Origin: Planktothrix sp. UBA8402
GTDB taxonomy: Bacteria > Cyanobacteriota > Cyanobacteriia > Cyanobacteriales > Microcoleaceae
DNA length: 7,966 bases
NCBI GenBank assembly: GCA_003456035.1
Contig: DMPJ01000399.1
Location: 318-8,283, forward strand
Direction of reading: 5' to 3'
Shown here: one piece after another, positions 6,602 through 7,966 of the stretch
Position numbering within the stretch: the first letter of the stretch is position 1
Layout of the letters: each line of letters starts with the position of its first letter
Notes under the pieces: generated by a model
The model's database searches: none
What the model was told of the DNA's origin: nothing
The model's input: the letters and a program-made list of their open reading frames with translations, nothing else
Made by a program: the position numbers and the translations under genes

Positions 6602-7966
6602 TTGATTTTGAGTTACAAGTACAAGTTGCGCCCTAACAATCAACAGTCTCAAAATTTGTCGGGATGGCTTGATATGCTTAGGGCAACTTATAACTGGTGT
6701 TTGCGCGACCGGATTGACGGATGGCATCAGCAATTTATTGGCGGTGATTACTGTGATTTAAAAACCCAAATTGAAATCACACCTTTGACTTGCAGTTTAG
6801 TTAAGAGTACGCAATTAGCTAATCCTTGGAAAGATGGTGGTGGTAAAGCCAAGAAAGAAGGGGGAAAAGACAAATCTCCTAAACGCACAGCAGCTTTAAT
6901 GCAAGATGCAAATCTGCAAGAATTAAAAGAGGCTAGACCTTGGTATCAAGCAATTGATATTGGGGTTTTGCAGTTAATTCCAGCCCGGGTTAACGAATCT
7001 TTTAATAAGTTTTTTAAGGGTGCTGGGTTTCCCAGGTTTAAACGCCGTCACGATTTTAAATCCTTTAGTTACAAACCAGGAAGAATCAAAATCAAAGGTA
7101 ATAAAATCTATTTACCTAAAATCGGATGGATGCGTTTTTATAACTCGCGTCCTATTCCCAATGGTTTTGAAATTAAAACAGTTACAGTTAGACAAAAAGC
7201 TGATGGTTGGTACGTTTCAGTTAGGATTAAAAACAAGACAGTGCCAGATTTTCCGGTAATCCCAGATAGTGAAATTAAAACCATTATCGGCTGCGATATG
7301 GGATTAGGAAAATTGGTTTATTTATCAGATAGTAGTGCGATTGAAAACCCCCGTTTTGCTACCAATAAAAAAACTAAGCGTTTAATGAAAATTAGACAAA
7401 GGCGGGTTAGTCGTAAGCAAAAGGGAAGCAAAAATCGTAGTAAAGCTCAACTTAGAGTAAATAAATTACATAACAGGATTCAACAGCGACGAGAATCTTA
7501 TCAATGGGATATGGCTAATCGAATTGTCAAAAAAGCTGATGCTGTTGCTGTTGAAGATTTACAAGTTAAAAACATGATGAAACGGTGCAAACCTGTTAAG
7601 TCTGAAACTGGTAGATTTTTGTCTAACGGTCAATCAGCTAAACGGGGATTGAATCGTTCTATTGCTGATGCAAGTTGGTATGGTTTAACTCAAAAACTTG
7701 AATATTTGGCTGTGAAGTCAGGCAAGAAATTGTATAAAGTTAATCCCAAATATACCAGTCAAACTTGTAGTAAATGTAGGCACGTCGATAAAAATAGTCG
7801 CCAGGGTGAAAAGTTTATTTGTACTAATTGCGGACATATTGATGATGCTAATTTACAAGCTGCCAGGAATGTGAAAACTAAGGCAATAGAAACCTACGGG
7901 TTAAATATTGTGAAAATGATTAAATCGAAAAAGGTACGGCGGGACTCGTCGAAACCAGTACAAACG
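6602..7966 (+). CDS. tnpB: IS200/IS605 family TnpB (RNA-guided nuclease homologue), 3' partial
   Basis: TnpB of the IS1341-like (tnpB-only) group, ancestor family of Cas12: normally an omega-RNA-guided DNA endonuclease. I start at TTG 6602, giving (M)ILSYKYKLRPNNQQSQNL, the usual TnpB opening, behind a strong Shine-Dalgarno. The frame is uninterrupted for 455 codons and runs off the window, so the stop is missing. It shows the N-terminal wedge/REC part with PWYQAIDIGVLQ and GFPRFKRR, RuvC-I IIGCDMGLG (D232), RuvC-II VAVEDLQVKNMMK (E318) and a zinc finger CSKC...CTNC (C389, C392, C407, C410). The third RuvC motif reads HIDDANLQAARNV: where the family has ADxNAAxN, this has N417 and Q419, so the last catalytic Asp appears to be Asn. 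A Gly/Lys-rich insert (GGGKAKKEGGKDK) lies around 80-92. No tnpA is adjacent. Any omega-RNA would overlap the missing 3' end. Confidence 0.93.
   Translation, partial: MILSYKYKLRPNNQQSQNLSGWLDMLRATYNWCLRDRIDGWHQQFIGGDYCDLKTQIEITPLTCSLVKSTQLANPWKDGGGKAKKEGGKDKSPKRTAALMQDANLQELKEARPWYQAIDIGVLQLIPARVNESFNKFFKGAGFPRFKRRHDFKSFSYKPGRIKIKGNKIYLPKIGWMRFYNSRPIPNGFEIKTVTVRQKADGWYVSVRIKNKTVPDFPVIPDSEIKTIIGCDMGLGKLVYLSDSSAIENPRFATNKKTKRLMKIRQRRVSRKQKGSKNRSKAQLRVNKLHNRIQQRRESYQWDMANRIVKKADAVAVEDLQVKNMMKRCKPVKSETGRFLSNGQSAKRGLNRSIADASWYGLTQKLEYLAVKSGKKLYKVNPKYTSQTCSKCRHVDKNSRQGEKFICTNCGHIDDANLQAARNVKTKAIETYGLNIVKMIKSKKVRRDSSKPVQT

Noticed and set aside
6413..6733. 106-codon open frame on the minus strand
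   Set aside because: It overlaps the candidate IS left end and the 5' part of tnpB in antisense, has no ribosome site or recognisable domain, and its composition fits a shadow of tnpB.
7020..7259. 79-codon plus-strand open frame
   Set aside because: It lies wholly inside tnpB in another frame; the tnpB frame through it encodes conserved TnpB sequence.
1..7966. CRISPR array, tRNA or rRNA
   Set aside because: No regularly spaced repeats and no tRNA- or rRNA-like segments were seen on either strand.

Overview
The window looks chromosomal and cyanobacterial, most likely from a filamentous Planktothrix/Microcoleus/Oscillatoria-like organism. I infer this from five HIP1 octamers (GCGATCGC at 496, 2332, 2914, 4061 and 6006), from a cyanobacterial SLH-domain outer-membrane porin, and from AT-rich coding sequence with IS200/IS605-type mobile DNA. 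The genus is a guess from overall resemblance; no search was possible.

Layout. Positions 1-300 hold no convincing gene; the first ~130 bases may be the decayed 3' edge of an IS200/IS605 element. Positions 3054 down to 301 (minus strand) form a probable three-gene operon: pdxA (vitamin B6 synthesis), an MFS permease starting 5 nt after the pdxA stop, and a small JAMM/MPN+ metalloprotease 37 nt further on. A 115-bp divergent spacer (3055-3169) with a compact hairpin separates this operon from a plus-strand gene (3170-4153) for a conserved membrane protein of unknown function. That gene converges on a large porin gene (minus strand, 6127-4214). A strand-specific rho-independent terminator lies between them at 4158-4190. 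Upstream of the porin is a ~470-bp gene-poor stretch carrying its leader, a candidate promoter with an overlapping inverted repeat, and a candidate left end of an IS element. From 6602 to the right edge runs a TnpB gene on the plus strand, with no stop inside the window and no tnpA beside it.

Working together. PdxA makes a precursor of pyridoxal phosphate; its co-transcribed permease and JAMM peptidase have no proven link to it. The porin belongs to the cyanobacterial outer-membrane family implicated in uptake of iron and small solutes. The most interesting item is the TnpB. Its first two RuvC catalytic residues (D232, E318) are present, but the third motif reads A-N-L-Q where the family normally has A-D-x-N. 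This suggests a weakened or dead nuclease, next to a divergently transcribed porin gene. The CCCTTCAGGG hairpin at its 5' side recurs in the pdxA spacer with a compensatory base-pair swap.
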